Part shown: in pieces, positions 23,541-33,280 of the stretch
Numbering within the stretch: position 1 is the first letter of the stretch
Layout: the number at the start of each line of letters is the position of its first letter
Source: Takakia lepidozioides
Lineage: Eukaryota; Streptophyta; Takakiopsida; Takakiales; Takakiaceae
Length of the DNA stretch: 64,000 nt
Assembly (NCBI GenBank): GCA_030704615.1
Contig: CM060731.1
Location: forward strand, 12,710,001 to 12,774,000
Direction: 5' to 3'
The notes under the pieces: generated by a model
Databases searched by the model: none
What the model was told of the DNA's origin: nothing
Seen by the model: only the letters and a program-made list of their open reading frames with translations
Program-made: the position numbers and the translations under genes

Positions 23541-24065
23541 CATAAACCTCACTTTGATGATCTGTAATCAGTTTCCAACCAAAAAACCTCATGAACACTT
23601 GGTGTTTTTGTAAATAGTATTTAGTGCATCACCCTTGCTGTTGTCTTCTCTTTAAGATAAGCAACTTGTGATGTGAAAAAAAAATTATATTACAATTTTC
23701 ATTTTGTAGCCCTTACTATAGTATTTTTCCCATTGTTGTTTTCAAGGTACAAAGAAAGGTTTCGTATTACACATAGTTTTCATACGTAAATCAAGTTCTT
23801 TGTACACTGCGATTTTCACATCATCATAAAGGATCAGTTTTCAAAAATTCAAATGATATTCTAAGCGGTTTTACACACAAAGCGGTTTCTATGTAAGCGG
23901 TTTCTATTATGTGATCAAACTTATTCAAACCAAATCTTTATTGACAAAAATACAGTTCATATTTGTAATCATTTTTTAATTGGTGACCGGGTAATATTTC
24001 AATTCTCAGTCCAGTATTTAGGTTTTTAAATTTAAATCTAGTTCTTACATCCATTTAATTTAAAT

Positions 24066-24993
24066 TCATAATAATGGAGACAATCACATCGGATCTTCTT
24101 CTTCATTCTTTCTTTGACTACGTCTTACATTCATCCAGACTTTGTCTGGTTTCAACATATAACTATGAAGTAGGCAATTGTCTTTTCAATTCTATTTCTT
24201 ATCTATACAGCTCTATCTCGCATTCGAACAAAAGAAAGACTATTTTTGTTGGCTCTTCTCCAACATGAAAACTTCTATGTGGATCCAAGGGTACATACAG
24301 AAATGAAAAGATTAAAAACAACTGCAACTTGGAAACCATATATTCCTCAATTAAAAAACTTGCGTCATTCTCATGTAATTTTACAAGCCAAAATACAACT
24401 TCTCTACGGCAACATTATGAAGACATTAACCATGATCATCACCTATGTCTCACATCTTATGTCTTATGGAAACAAGAATATACCACTTATCAACCGATGT
24501 GCACAAATTCATAAATTCATCCAAGTATTCATAAGTTTCAATCCATGACGGTCATTGGTTAATGATGATGTATGACATACACATGAACTTAAACTCTTTC
24601 CATACAACAACCAGTAATGGCTCAAAATTCATAGCAGTCACATTCAATACCAATATCTGAAAAGCAATACATAGTGTATGTGTTTATAGAGCTCATTCAT
24701 GTACAGTTTCTACGTTCCTAAGCAAATTTGAAGCTCTCATACAAAATTCGCCCAAATATTGCCCAATTATCATTTTGGGAGATTTTAATGTTGACATTTT
24801 AGAAGACAATAACCATGCAAAAAACAAACAACAACTGTTGGATTTCATGGATAAATTCAAATTAAAGTCGCAGCTTAACGGGAGCACCACAAAAGTCGGA
24901 TCTCAACTAGTCTACCACATATGGGCAAATATCCCTGGAAATGAATGTGAATGTGGTGTGACAGAAGCATATTGGCCAGATTATTGCGCGTGA
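24066..24993 (+). mobile_element. Helentron/Helitron fragment: OTU protease plus endonuclease (EEP) domains
   Basis: About 24160-24235 gives GNCLFNSISYL, the catalytic-Cys box of OTU cysteine proteases. After a frameshift, 24246-24548 gives ENFYVDPRVHTEMKRLKTT and an all-alpha region. About 24553-24655 and 24662-24993 give YDIHMNLNSFHTTTSNG, CPIIILGDFNVDILEDN and HIWANIPGNECECG followed by VTEAYWPDY, an endonuclease/exonuclease/phosphatase domain with the GDFN motif. An OTU-like domain followed by such an endonuclease is a known arrangement in Helentron-type rolling-circle transposon proteins. Only two or three frameshifts or stops interrupt it. The helicase and Rep parts are absent. Similarity to invertebrate copies is recollection, not a search. 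Confidence 0.6.
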
Positions 24994-25283
24994 GGGAGGG
25001 AGGCAGAGAGGCAGGGGAATTGGTCGAGGAGGAGGAGAGGGAGGGGGGATGAGGTGAGTTTGTGATACGAGGAGTGGAAGAAACTGAGCTCTAGTGAAGA
25101 GGTCTTACAAGAAACCGAGGTTATTGCTGATCGTCTGCAGTAACCAGTGCCGTTATCAAGTGTAGATTATGAGGGCTTGATTATGTTTTCTTTTAATATT
25201 CTAGGTCTGTGCGGGTTGCCTTCCGTCAACTTTATCGCATATTGGGACTTATTTGATTTGGTTTTCTGGATGTAAAGATACTC

Positions 25284-25901
25284 ATGGCGTTATGTGGCAG
25301 AAAGAGTGACTTTGAAGGAATGATCACATACCTTCAACCTTCTTTCAACAGCCCCGTTTTCGGGGATGAAGGTGATGAATATTTGTTGTCAAGATACCTA
25401 ACTCTCTCCCCAGTATGCTTCACGGGTTTGGCCTCTTTAAAGAGGTATTGTATGGAACGTTATATCCTTTTTGTTGATGGATCGGGGCTCTTCAATCAAT
25501 ACATCGCATTCACGGGCGTGAGTCGCGAATGCATAAAGCAAATAGATAGACTCCACGAGGGCAGAGGGACACTGTTGAACATGCTAGTTCTCTATGATGG
25601 TACATGGGAAGTGTTGATTGCCAAAATTGTGGTCAGTGCTACTCACCAGATCTCTACAAGGGAGTTCGCTCGTCTCTTTGAGAGAAAGTTAATTCCTCTT
25701 GGCCTTGACATGGTCATTGTAGCCCTCAGTTCAGATCGGTTTGGGGACAGATCTCGCAGATCCAAGGAGGCAGACGTGGCCTACAAACCTTTACAACTTG
25801 CAGACTGTTGGATGATTGGCCTAGCTTCGTAATCGAGATGGGTTTATCTGAGTCTATTCAGATGTTGCAGATGGATGCTTGGTACTGGCGGTAAAACTTG
25901 C
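25284..25901 (+). pseudogene. Orphan ORF with a possible PD-(D/E)XK-like C-terminus (frameshifted)
   Basis: An open frame of 182 codons (25284-25832) is followed in another frame by DDWPSFVIEMGLSES and MLQMDAWYW (about 25813-25895). The pattern SKEADVAYKP, a short gap, WPSFVIEMGLSES, then L.MDA.W resembles orphan ORFs of fungi and algae with restriction-endonuclease-like tails, the Glu and Asp positions fitting PD-(D/E)XK. The link is a single frameshift near 25815. No transposase partner nearby. Function not established. Confidence 0.4.
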
Positions 25902-28230
25902 ATTGTGGTTCTTCTCCACATCAACAAGCTCTTAAGACAAATACTCGTGGGAGCGGTGCGAGGCGATCGATGACACACGGGTGAAAGCAAGCTACGGTGT
26001 CTAGAAAAAATCCATTGTGTGGCCTACACAAGAAGTCCCAAGATTTTTCATAGTTTTGATTTGATGATTATGAAAAGGGTTTAGGGTTTAGGATTTAGTC
26101 GATAGAGTCATCCATGCTGAAAGATGTGAACCATCTAAAGTTGACAGTAATAGACACTATGGCATTATTTCTATTTTTCCTAGTACAAGCTATTATTTCT
26201 ATTTTTTAATTATATTTTATATATTTAATATTTTCGTTATATCGCATAGTGGGACTCGGGCTACTCTTCATCTAAATGAAACGTATCTTTTACTGAAACA
26301 AGTCCATTGTTTTACTAGATGAAATGAGACTCACTCTTATGTTTCCAACTACTACAAGCTATAATCTTTAAATTTTCACGTAGACATGAAGTGGATTTGT
26401 CGAAGTAATGGACTTTGGAAAATTGCATATGCAATGTCATACTAGTCCTTAAAAAGACTTCTTATGGACTTTTTGCACTCACTATAGAAAACAAATATGA
26501 TAAAAGGGACTCATATTAGTATTTATCTACTCTTCAAGATACTAAAGTCCTATAGAAAACATTAAAAACAAAAACAAAAAATTCTCTAAGGTACAATTGA
26601 ATCAAACTATGTCATGTAAAACACTGTTGTGATCCAAAAATGTAGATACCATAGGCTACTTTCACCCACACATCCACGGCGTGCGAATGCTAACTATGCT
26701 ATTACAGTGTCAAAGGTTCAATGATCTCTGACATTGGAATATGGCGTTCAATATGTGGGGCCTTCCCTGGAGATCCTAGCAGTCAAGGTGTTTGACAATC
26801 TGCCGAGTGATATTCCTCCTGGTGCATTCATATTTACTCCCAACGAGTTACATGCTTTCAACGTGTTTATCTGATCACGTTTTTTAGTCAGTTCCAGTTG
26901 TTCTAGTTGAGTTGGTTAGAATCAGCTGTAAGTGTGTACATACAAGTTACGGTGTTTGTGAGAATCCCGTTCTCATGCTCTGATGAACTCTTTTCCCTAT
27001 GCTTTCTGTATGCATTTGCTAATGTAGCCTGAGAGTTTGAAATTATTTTCAGTCAAATTTCAGCCCAATTGGTTACAAGTTTGGCAACCTAAAAGTTGGG
27101 GAGCTAACCAACACTCTAATCATTTGGGGGCAGAACTTGGGCCTTTGACTTGCTGCAATTGGCACAATTGTCCTCCAGTGCCATTGAGGTGCATTGTTCT
27201 CTTTTATTTTTACACAAGGATTTTTTATTTGTTTTTGATGTTTTGACACAAAATGGATGCCGATGTGCATTTCACAGAAGAGTGCCAATTGAGATTTCAC
27301 AAGTGCGGTAGATTTTAAGTTCCACCATATCCATTTGTTTGGTTGAACGCTTGGATGTCATTGTCCCACATCATCTTTTGTCCATGATGACCAGGTTTAC
27401 TTCAAGGCTTTGCAGACCTTCAACTTTAAACCGACCATGGGATATATGTGTGTCATGCTATACCTATAACAATGATAATTTGTGTTTTGTATAAATTGGG
27501 AACAGTTGCCTGTAGGTTTGAAGTCCTCACTTGAAGGTTGCCTTGGCATTGCTAGAAGGAAGGAAGCTGGTTCAAGGGTTCATTTACACGTATACTTGTC
27601 CATTGAGACATCACTGTATGTAAGTTAGGTGTTGATCGATTCCTGGATTGTGTAGTTTGAGCTTACTTTTCTAGCTGTTGGAAACTTGAGTTGGTGGAGA
27701 GCTGCTATAGTGCGGATTACATTGGTGTTTGGGAGTGTTTCTATGCTTTGAACACATTGTTGGATCTGCTAATGCTGAGTGGAACTGAGTGCTGGTTGAG
27801 TGGGAAATGTGTTGAGTGGAGAGGTGAGAGTGCAAGCGAGAATTCTACTCCGGGGAAGTCTTAGGACTTAGGTTAGAGTTGTCGGTCGGTGTTTTCGGCT
27901 TGGAGTTCTTGGCGAAACTGCTTGGATATAACGGTATTGCTCAATTATGTTCCCTGATTGGATGGATAGTACAGATCTGATGAGAGTATTCACTGGTCAT
28001 GGACCACTTCAATGTTTCACATATGTCCTCGTTAGATTACGGATGTGCAAGTTTGGACATGCTGATGGACGTTTTACATGTCTTAGCAAATAGCACTGTA
28101 CCTGAAACTTGTTGTCTCTAATTCTTCCCTTCTCGGCTACTCTTTGATACAAAGTGAGATTTTTTTTTCTGCAAGCTGGAATTGAGGCATAATTGTGCAG
28201 GCTGACCAATGTTTTTGTGATGTACAGGTC
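25902..28230. other. Non-coding stretch, no gene recognised
   Basis: AT-rich with no recognisable domain. A possible exon at about 27051-27150 (PIGYKFGNLKVGELT, preceded by TTTTCAG) is protein-like but unassigned. A CAG acceptor-like site at about 28225-28228 precedes the channel exon. Confidence 0.5.
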
Positions 28231-28494
28231 TTAGTGGTAGTATTTGTGATGGTCTCAGCATGGCTTACTACGAATTTTTCTCAGATTCCACAGTTGAGTT
28301 CAAGGACTATGGCACGTCCTTGTTGAACCTCTTTGTGCTGCTCACTACTGCAAACAGTCCAACTGTTTGGGCTACAACTTATCATACAAATCGATTGGCG
28401 TTTTTTTTTCTTCTCCACATATTTGCTTGTGGGCTTCTTCTTCTTGATGAACTTAGTTTTTTCTGTGATTTATAGCAACTACAAATCTTAGGTA
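28229..28494 (+). pseudogene. Two-pore channel (TPC) pore-region exon fragment
   Basis: Preceded by TGTACAG, the frame reads EFKDYGTSLLNLFVLLTTAN then SPTVWATTYHTNRLAFFFLL, the pore helix and filter region of two-pore cation channels (vacuolar/lysosomal, Ca2+/Na+; usual consensus LLTTANNPDVWMPAY). After one base too many near 28429 the reading LVGFFFLMNLVFSVIYSNYKS continues in the next frame, matching the S6 helix and the YNSYK that follows it. Only this exon is visible; the rest of the 12-transmembrane protein is absent from the window. It may be a retained piece of a duplicated gene. Confidence 0.6.
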
Positions 28495-29001
28495 TTGTCA
28501 ATTTTGCACGGATCTATATAGTGATTTTTGGAAAGAGTTCTTATGGCATACAAACACCTAAAAGTTTAATCAGTTGAATATTGACCTGTTGTGAAGAAAG
28601 ATTAGAACAGTGGAGTTTTATTTTTGTTATGAAATTCTCTCCATATATATAGAGTTTGTGTACGTACTTCATGTGATTCTTCTTTCACAAGCCTAGGAAT
28701 GGTTCTTCTGGAGGTCAAGCAAGACATTGTCTTTTGTGAGACATTTTTATTAATGTAGATGAGCACCTTCAGGCATCTTGACATTGCGTGTATTTGTAAG
28801 CACCTCGCTTTTTGTATTTGAGAGTCTACATGTAGTGTTTAAGACTATAGTCCTACACATAGGAGTGGTGTATGGACAATGATATCTTTCAATTCAGATT
28901 TTTTTTTTTTTTTTTTTTTTCTTTGTTGCCATCATTTGATGTTGTCAGCTTGCATCTTTGCAAAATGTGCATTGTAGAAATGCGGTGCTCTCATACAATC
29001 A
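28495..29001. other. Non-coding spacer with poly(T) tract
   Basis: No gene. A run of over 20 T at about 28899-28921 may be a reverse-oriented poly(A) tail of a retroposed element, but no body is recognised next to it. Confidence 0.5.
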
Positions 29002-29469
29002 CCAGTGTTGGACTGGTATATAGGTGAAGGACTGGTATATAATATTGGTATATGCAGTGGTATTAGATACCAGACTAGGCTGGTATCAGTTCTTTCATAC
29101 CAGCCACAATACCAGTACTCCCCCACCGTCTTCCTCATTTACTCTGGTATGTATACTGAATTAATTTATGTGTACATATGCCTATATATGCGTACTTAAG
29201 TATATTTACTTCTTTATGTATATTTTATTTGTTTTTATTTGATACTTGCCATTTGATAAATTTGTAACTCAAGATGGCTTTGGAATGATACCAGAGTTGA
29301 CATCTCATACTAGTTGGTATTGTGGTCATGATACTCATATTCATACCAGTATCTGGAGAAAAAAATACATCCACCACTATATAGACCAGACTGGTATGAA
29401 AGTTTTGTGATAAGCCTGGTACCAGGACCAGTCTGGTATATAAAAAACTTCATACCAGTCCAACACTGG
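29002..29469. mobile_element. MITE with 18-bp perfect terminal inverted repeats
   Basis: The left end is CCAGTGTTGGACTGGTAT (29002-29019) and the right end is its exact reverse complement (29452-29469). Inside, ACTGGTAT and ATACCAGT words recur in both orientations, giving a foldback structure. Length is 468 bp and there is no ORF of note. A CAGTGTTGG end recalls hAT-class MITEs, but the 8-bp flanks (ACAATCAC versus GTTTGCAC region) do not form a clear target duplication, so the superfamily is uncertain. Confidence 0.75.
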
Positions 29470-30060
29470 TTTGCACTGGTAGGGGTGGTGTTGGTGGGAA
29501 ATAATTGTGTTGATGCTTGGACTGGTTTTATATTTGCAAAGTTGAGGTCTGGATTATATTAGTTATAATTAGCATTTGAGCTGCGTGTAAGTTTCACTTG
29601 AGGATTACTTGTACGCTTGGAACGAACTTTTCTTGAAGTAAGACATTTAGAATGGAGGTTATTTGTGTATACTGAGCTCTTAGGTAGTGACCTCCTAGAC
29701 TGGTTGTTGCATCATGCCATATAGTTGAGGACACATGGTCTTCTTTCTGTGTCATCGTTTAAATAGCTCTCAATAATGCTCTCAAGTGTGAGCTTGCTCA
29801 GGTTTCCTCCCTCATATACATTGAATGTTCTATTTTATTAACAGCAAATGGTGCTAGTCTAGCATTGCACTAAGAACTTTTTCCTCGTCATCACATGCCT
29901 AAGTTTGGAGAGGGGAGGAATTGCCCCTTTGATTGCAGCTCCAACTCAATTCTGATTGGACGAGTAAATCAGATTCAACCGGTTCAATGTGCTCTAGAAC
30001 CACGAGTTCTTACAGAAGGCCAATGTGCGAACTTGCATTGGACAACTCATTGCACTAATG
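29470..30060. other. Non-coding stretch, nothing recognised
   Basis: No domain, repeat copy or RNA feature seen in either strand. Confidence 0.5.
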
Positions 30061-30160
30061 ATCGATTTTCAGGCACTGCCTCGGACTCCCGCCCTCGGGC
30101 AGTGCCCTTATATTGAGGAATGCCCTCCACTAGGGGCCTTCCCCTATACATAATTGGCCG
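30061..30160. repeat. Dispersed GC-rich foldback repeat, copy 2
   Basis: Near-exact reverse complement of 9370-9460: GGCAGTGCCCTTATATTGAGG, then AATGCCCTCCACTAGGGGCC, then CCCCTATAC. The pair lies about 21 kb apart in opposite orientation. Confidence 0.65.
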
Positions 30161-31850
30161 CCCGCAAAGATTCCTTAGCCTAGAAAACAACATGGACAAC
30201 AACCTCAAAATCCAATTGCCCTCGGCTGTTTCGGAGGAATGCTCTTGTGGATCTCATGAGCTTTGCTTACATAGAGGTGCAGTGTATCCATGTATATCTA
30301 TTAACAGTCGGGAGTAGGAAAAAAATATATATTTAGACAAGTTTAACACATTAACAGGTATGAAGGGATTAATTGTAGCACATTAACATTTACAGAAGGT
30401 AACATTTAACAAATATAAGATTTATGGAATTAACACTTATGAAACAAATGGAAGATAATAGGAATAATGTAAGAACTTAATGCACACGTGCAACCTCTGA
30501 CAGGATGGTACGCCAGTTTCCGGCATGTCAAATCTTCCCCACCCTCCTTGAGAGTGACATGGAACTAAAGGAGTGTAAACTTGAGTCGGGGTTACACTGG
30601 ATTACAGGACGAGGTGTGTAACCACCACGGTGTACAACTCTCTCGGGGTTACACAGAATGGAGTGTAACTCCTCTCGGTGTAACTCACACTTGGTCTCAA
30701 AATTTGACTAAGTTCAAATTTGGTCAAGTAAAAAATGGACTAACCAGAGTTACATGAAAAACCAGGGTTACAGAGGGTTACACCAATTGGAGGGTTATAT
30801 TACGTGGGTTACACCGACCAAGGTTACACTACAAGCGCCTCCCATCAAGAATCAAACCCTGAACCTCACCGCCTACTACGCCATCACCTTGCCACCCCAC
30901 TACCCACCACAGCTTGGAACCTACTTGGATTCTTAAATATTTATAATAGTGAAATTGAGGTAAGAGGGGGTGGGGAGGATTTAGTAGGGGGCCCGCCGGA
31001 GAAGCCCAGGCTTCCGGAATCCGGCGAAAGTACTATCAAATCACACGCGTCCATTAAGTTCTTACATTAATCCTTTTTGTCTTCCGAAACAAAGTGTAAC
31101 TATATGGAGTCATTTGTTATGGCTAGGAAATATGAATCGATGGTGGTCAGATGAGTATCTCTAATATGCATGTCATCGCGTTTCATGGCTAAAATAGTTT
31201 TCATAAGGTCATAAGGCCTTTGTTCCAAATATTGAGAAATTGTAGCTATGGCCATTTTGGCATCCTTGAATGCGTACACTCCTTGGCTCGATCAACGTAT
31301 TGGCTTCTGATCTGATCAGTTTAGTATTACCTCATGCTTACTTTCCAGTCTCATGCTTGGTTATGTTTTAGGATGTAATTTTATCATAATCTAATCTAGT
31401 GGGAACTTATAATTATGGACATATCTCGCGTTAGGTGAAGCCTTAGGGTGCACTTAACATTTATTGAGGGCAAATTAAAAAAGAGGGAAGTAAACAACTG
31501 TTAACAAATAACACTTAACATTTGCTAGTGTGCACAAGTAGGGGAGTAGAAATTTCGTAACATTTATGGTAGTTCAACGTTTATAAAGGTAACATTTATC
31601 CAGGGCAGACTGTACTATCCGGCCTGCTCCTTCCGAGGAAGCTTACGGGCAGCTTACAACTAGTCTGCACACAAAGGGGTGCTCCTGACACAGGTCGTCC
31701 GTGGCAGCACACCCGTGTTACCAGGCAGGGGCTAAATTTGCTGTTAAGTATGTTGCCGAGATGGAGTATAAAGTGTGTGCGAGCTGATTGCTAAACATCT
31801 GCCTGCATTTGGGTGGAAGTTCACATCGCTTCGATCGAGGCCAAGGAACG
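30161..31850. repeat. Non-coding stretch with GGTTACAC foldback cluster and a SINE-like piece
   Basis: About 30565-30830 holds many GGGTTACA and TGTAACTC words in both orientations, so it can fold back on itself. About 30835-30930 read on the minus strand has TGGCGTAGTAGG (A-box-like) and GGGTTTGATTC (B-box-like), a tentative SINE. No gene recognised elsewhere. Confidence 0.45.
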
Positions 31851-32015
31851 GGTAAGGATCCCACAATTTTGTAATGAGCAACTCGCTGTTGATCTAGTTT
31901 AAGAGCTGTTTAGTGGGTTATATAAGTCTTGGCGAGATTCCTCGACCACATCTAGTTTGTGAAATCCGGGTTCCCTGCTTTGCAAAGCACATTGATTCTG
32001 AGGAAAGAAGGCAAG
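31834..32015 (+). promoter_or_regulatory. 5' region shared by MECR-like copies B and C
   Basis: GATCGAGGCC, GCAACTCGCTGTTGATCTAG, AAGAGCTGTTTAG and CTGCTTTGCAAAGCA recur in the same order upstream of copy B (19165-19335, minus strand), and GCAACTCGCTG near copy A. The duplication therefore carried promoter and 5' UTR. No clear TATA box was identified. Confidence 0.5.
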
Positions 32016-33243
32016 ATGTCCAGGGCAATTGTACTGGAAAGCTTCAATGAGAGTGACATCAATCCTGTGGCGTCACTGAAATTAGTCACAAAGGCATTGC
32101 CCCAGGCCGCCGAGCCAGGGCAGGTGGTGGTGCGTATCACACTGCGCCCCATTAACCCCACCGACCTTATTACCATCCGGACAGGGTGATATTCAGGGCG
32201 AGCGGTTCGAACGTTGAGTGGGGCCCCAACTCCAGGCTCTGAAGGCTTCGGCATTGTCGATGCGGTAAGCACAATGTCCCATTGAAATGTACTGCATCAA
32301 TTATGTACGTCCAGGCTGCACACTACAGTTGGGGTCATCAAGACCTGTGACATCTTTCTTTACTTAATAGCGATGTGTGCATCTCTGGGAAAATGATACC
32401 CTTATGTAAGGTAAGAATGGCAACATAGTGTTCCCAGGACTAAATGGTTTAATGCAAGTCGGGGAGGGAGTGACGAAGGTGAAGCCTGGGCAAAGAGTGG
32501 TGCCCTTATTGTACTGGGATTCCACAAAGCAGGGAGAGGGATCATGGCAGGAGTACGTTTCTGTGAGACAAGAGATGGTATGGCCAGTCCCAGACTCCAT
32601 CTCAGATGAGACGGCTGCGCAGTTTGTGATCGGTCCGTGGACGGCCTACGGATTGTTGCACGATCTTGCTGTTCCTAAAGGGGACTATGTATTGCAAACT
32701 GCTGCTGGCTCCGTACTTGGTAGACAAGTGATACAATTGGCCAAGCACTGGCATCAAGAGCATCAACATCGTTCGCCGCAGCGAACAAAAGGAGGAGCTC
32801 AAGGCTCTAGGTGCTGATGAGGTCATATGCTCCAGTGATGAAGATGTAGTAGCAAGGGTGAAGGAGATCACAGGAACACGCTTGTGTATGGAGCTCTAGA
32901 TGCTGTTGGTGGGGAGCTCACCAAGAAGGTGTGTGCAAGTGTGAGATCCGGAGGTCAGGTATTCATGTATGGAGGGCTGGCAAGTCACGATGCCGTAGTT
33001 GGCATCCTAGACCTGCTCAAGCCGGTTCATCTGACAAGATGGAGTATCTTCGGTCACTTTGACACTGATGACAAGCCTCAGAGCTTCATTGACACCTTCA
33101 GTGACGAGGTCTCCAAGCTGCTGGATGCTAAGATTATTCAGCCTCTTGCAGGAGAAAAGTTCGATCTTACTGATTTCAAAACTGCCATAAGAAGGTCCGA
33201 GGAAGCTGGTCACGCTGGAGGAAAGGTGCTTCTCACAAGCTAA
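32016..33243 (+). pseudogene. MECR/quinone-oxidoreductase-like gene, copy C (dead)
   Basis: Exon 1 is 32016-32264 (MSRAIVLESFNESDINP, PGQVVVRITLRPINPTDL) and exon 2 is 32458-33243 (ending GKVLLTS). Four lesions: TGA at 32187-32189 within RTG*YSGR, one transition from CGA; the exon-2 acceptor reads TGCAA before GTCGGG where copy B has TGCAG; a 2-nt loss at about 32750 changes KHWGIK to KHWHQE; and a further indel near 32875. After it the frame recovers (GALDAVGGELTKK). It cannot encode a working reductase. A Ty3/gypsy fragment begins 38 bp downstream. Confidence 0.85.
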
Positions 33244-33280
33244 TTTCCTCAGCATCGCATTCTCTCTCTCTACTATCACC

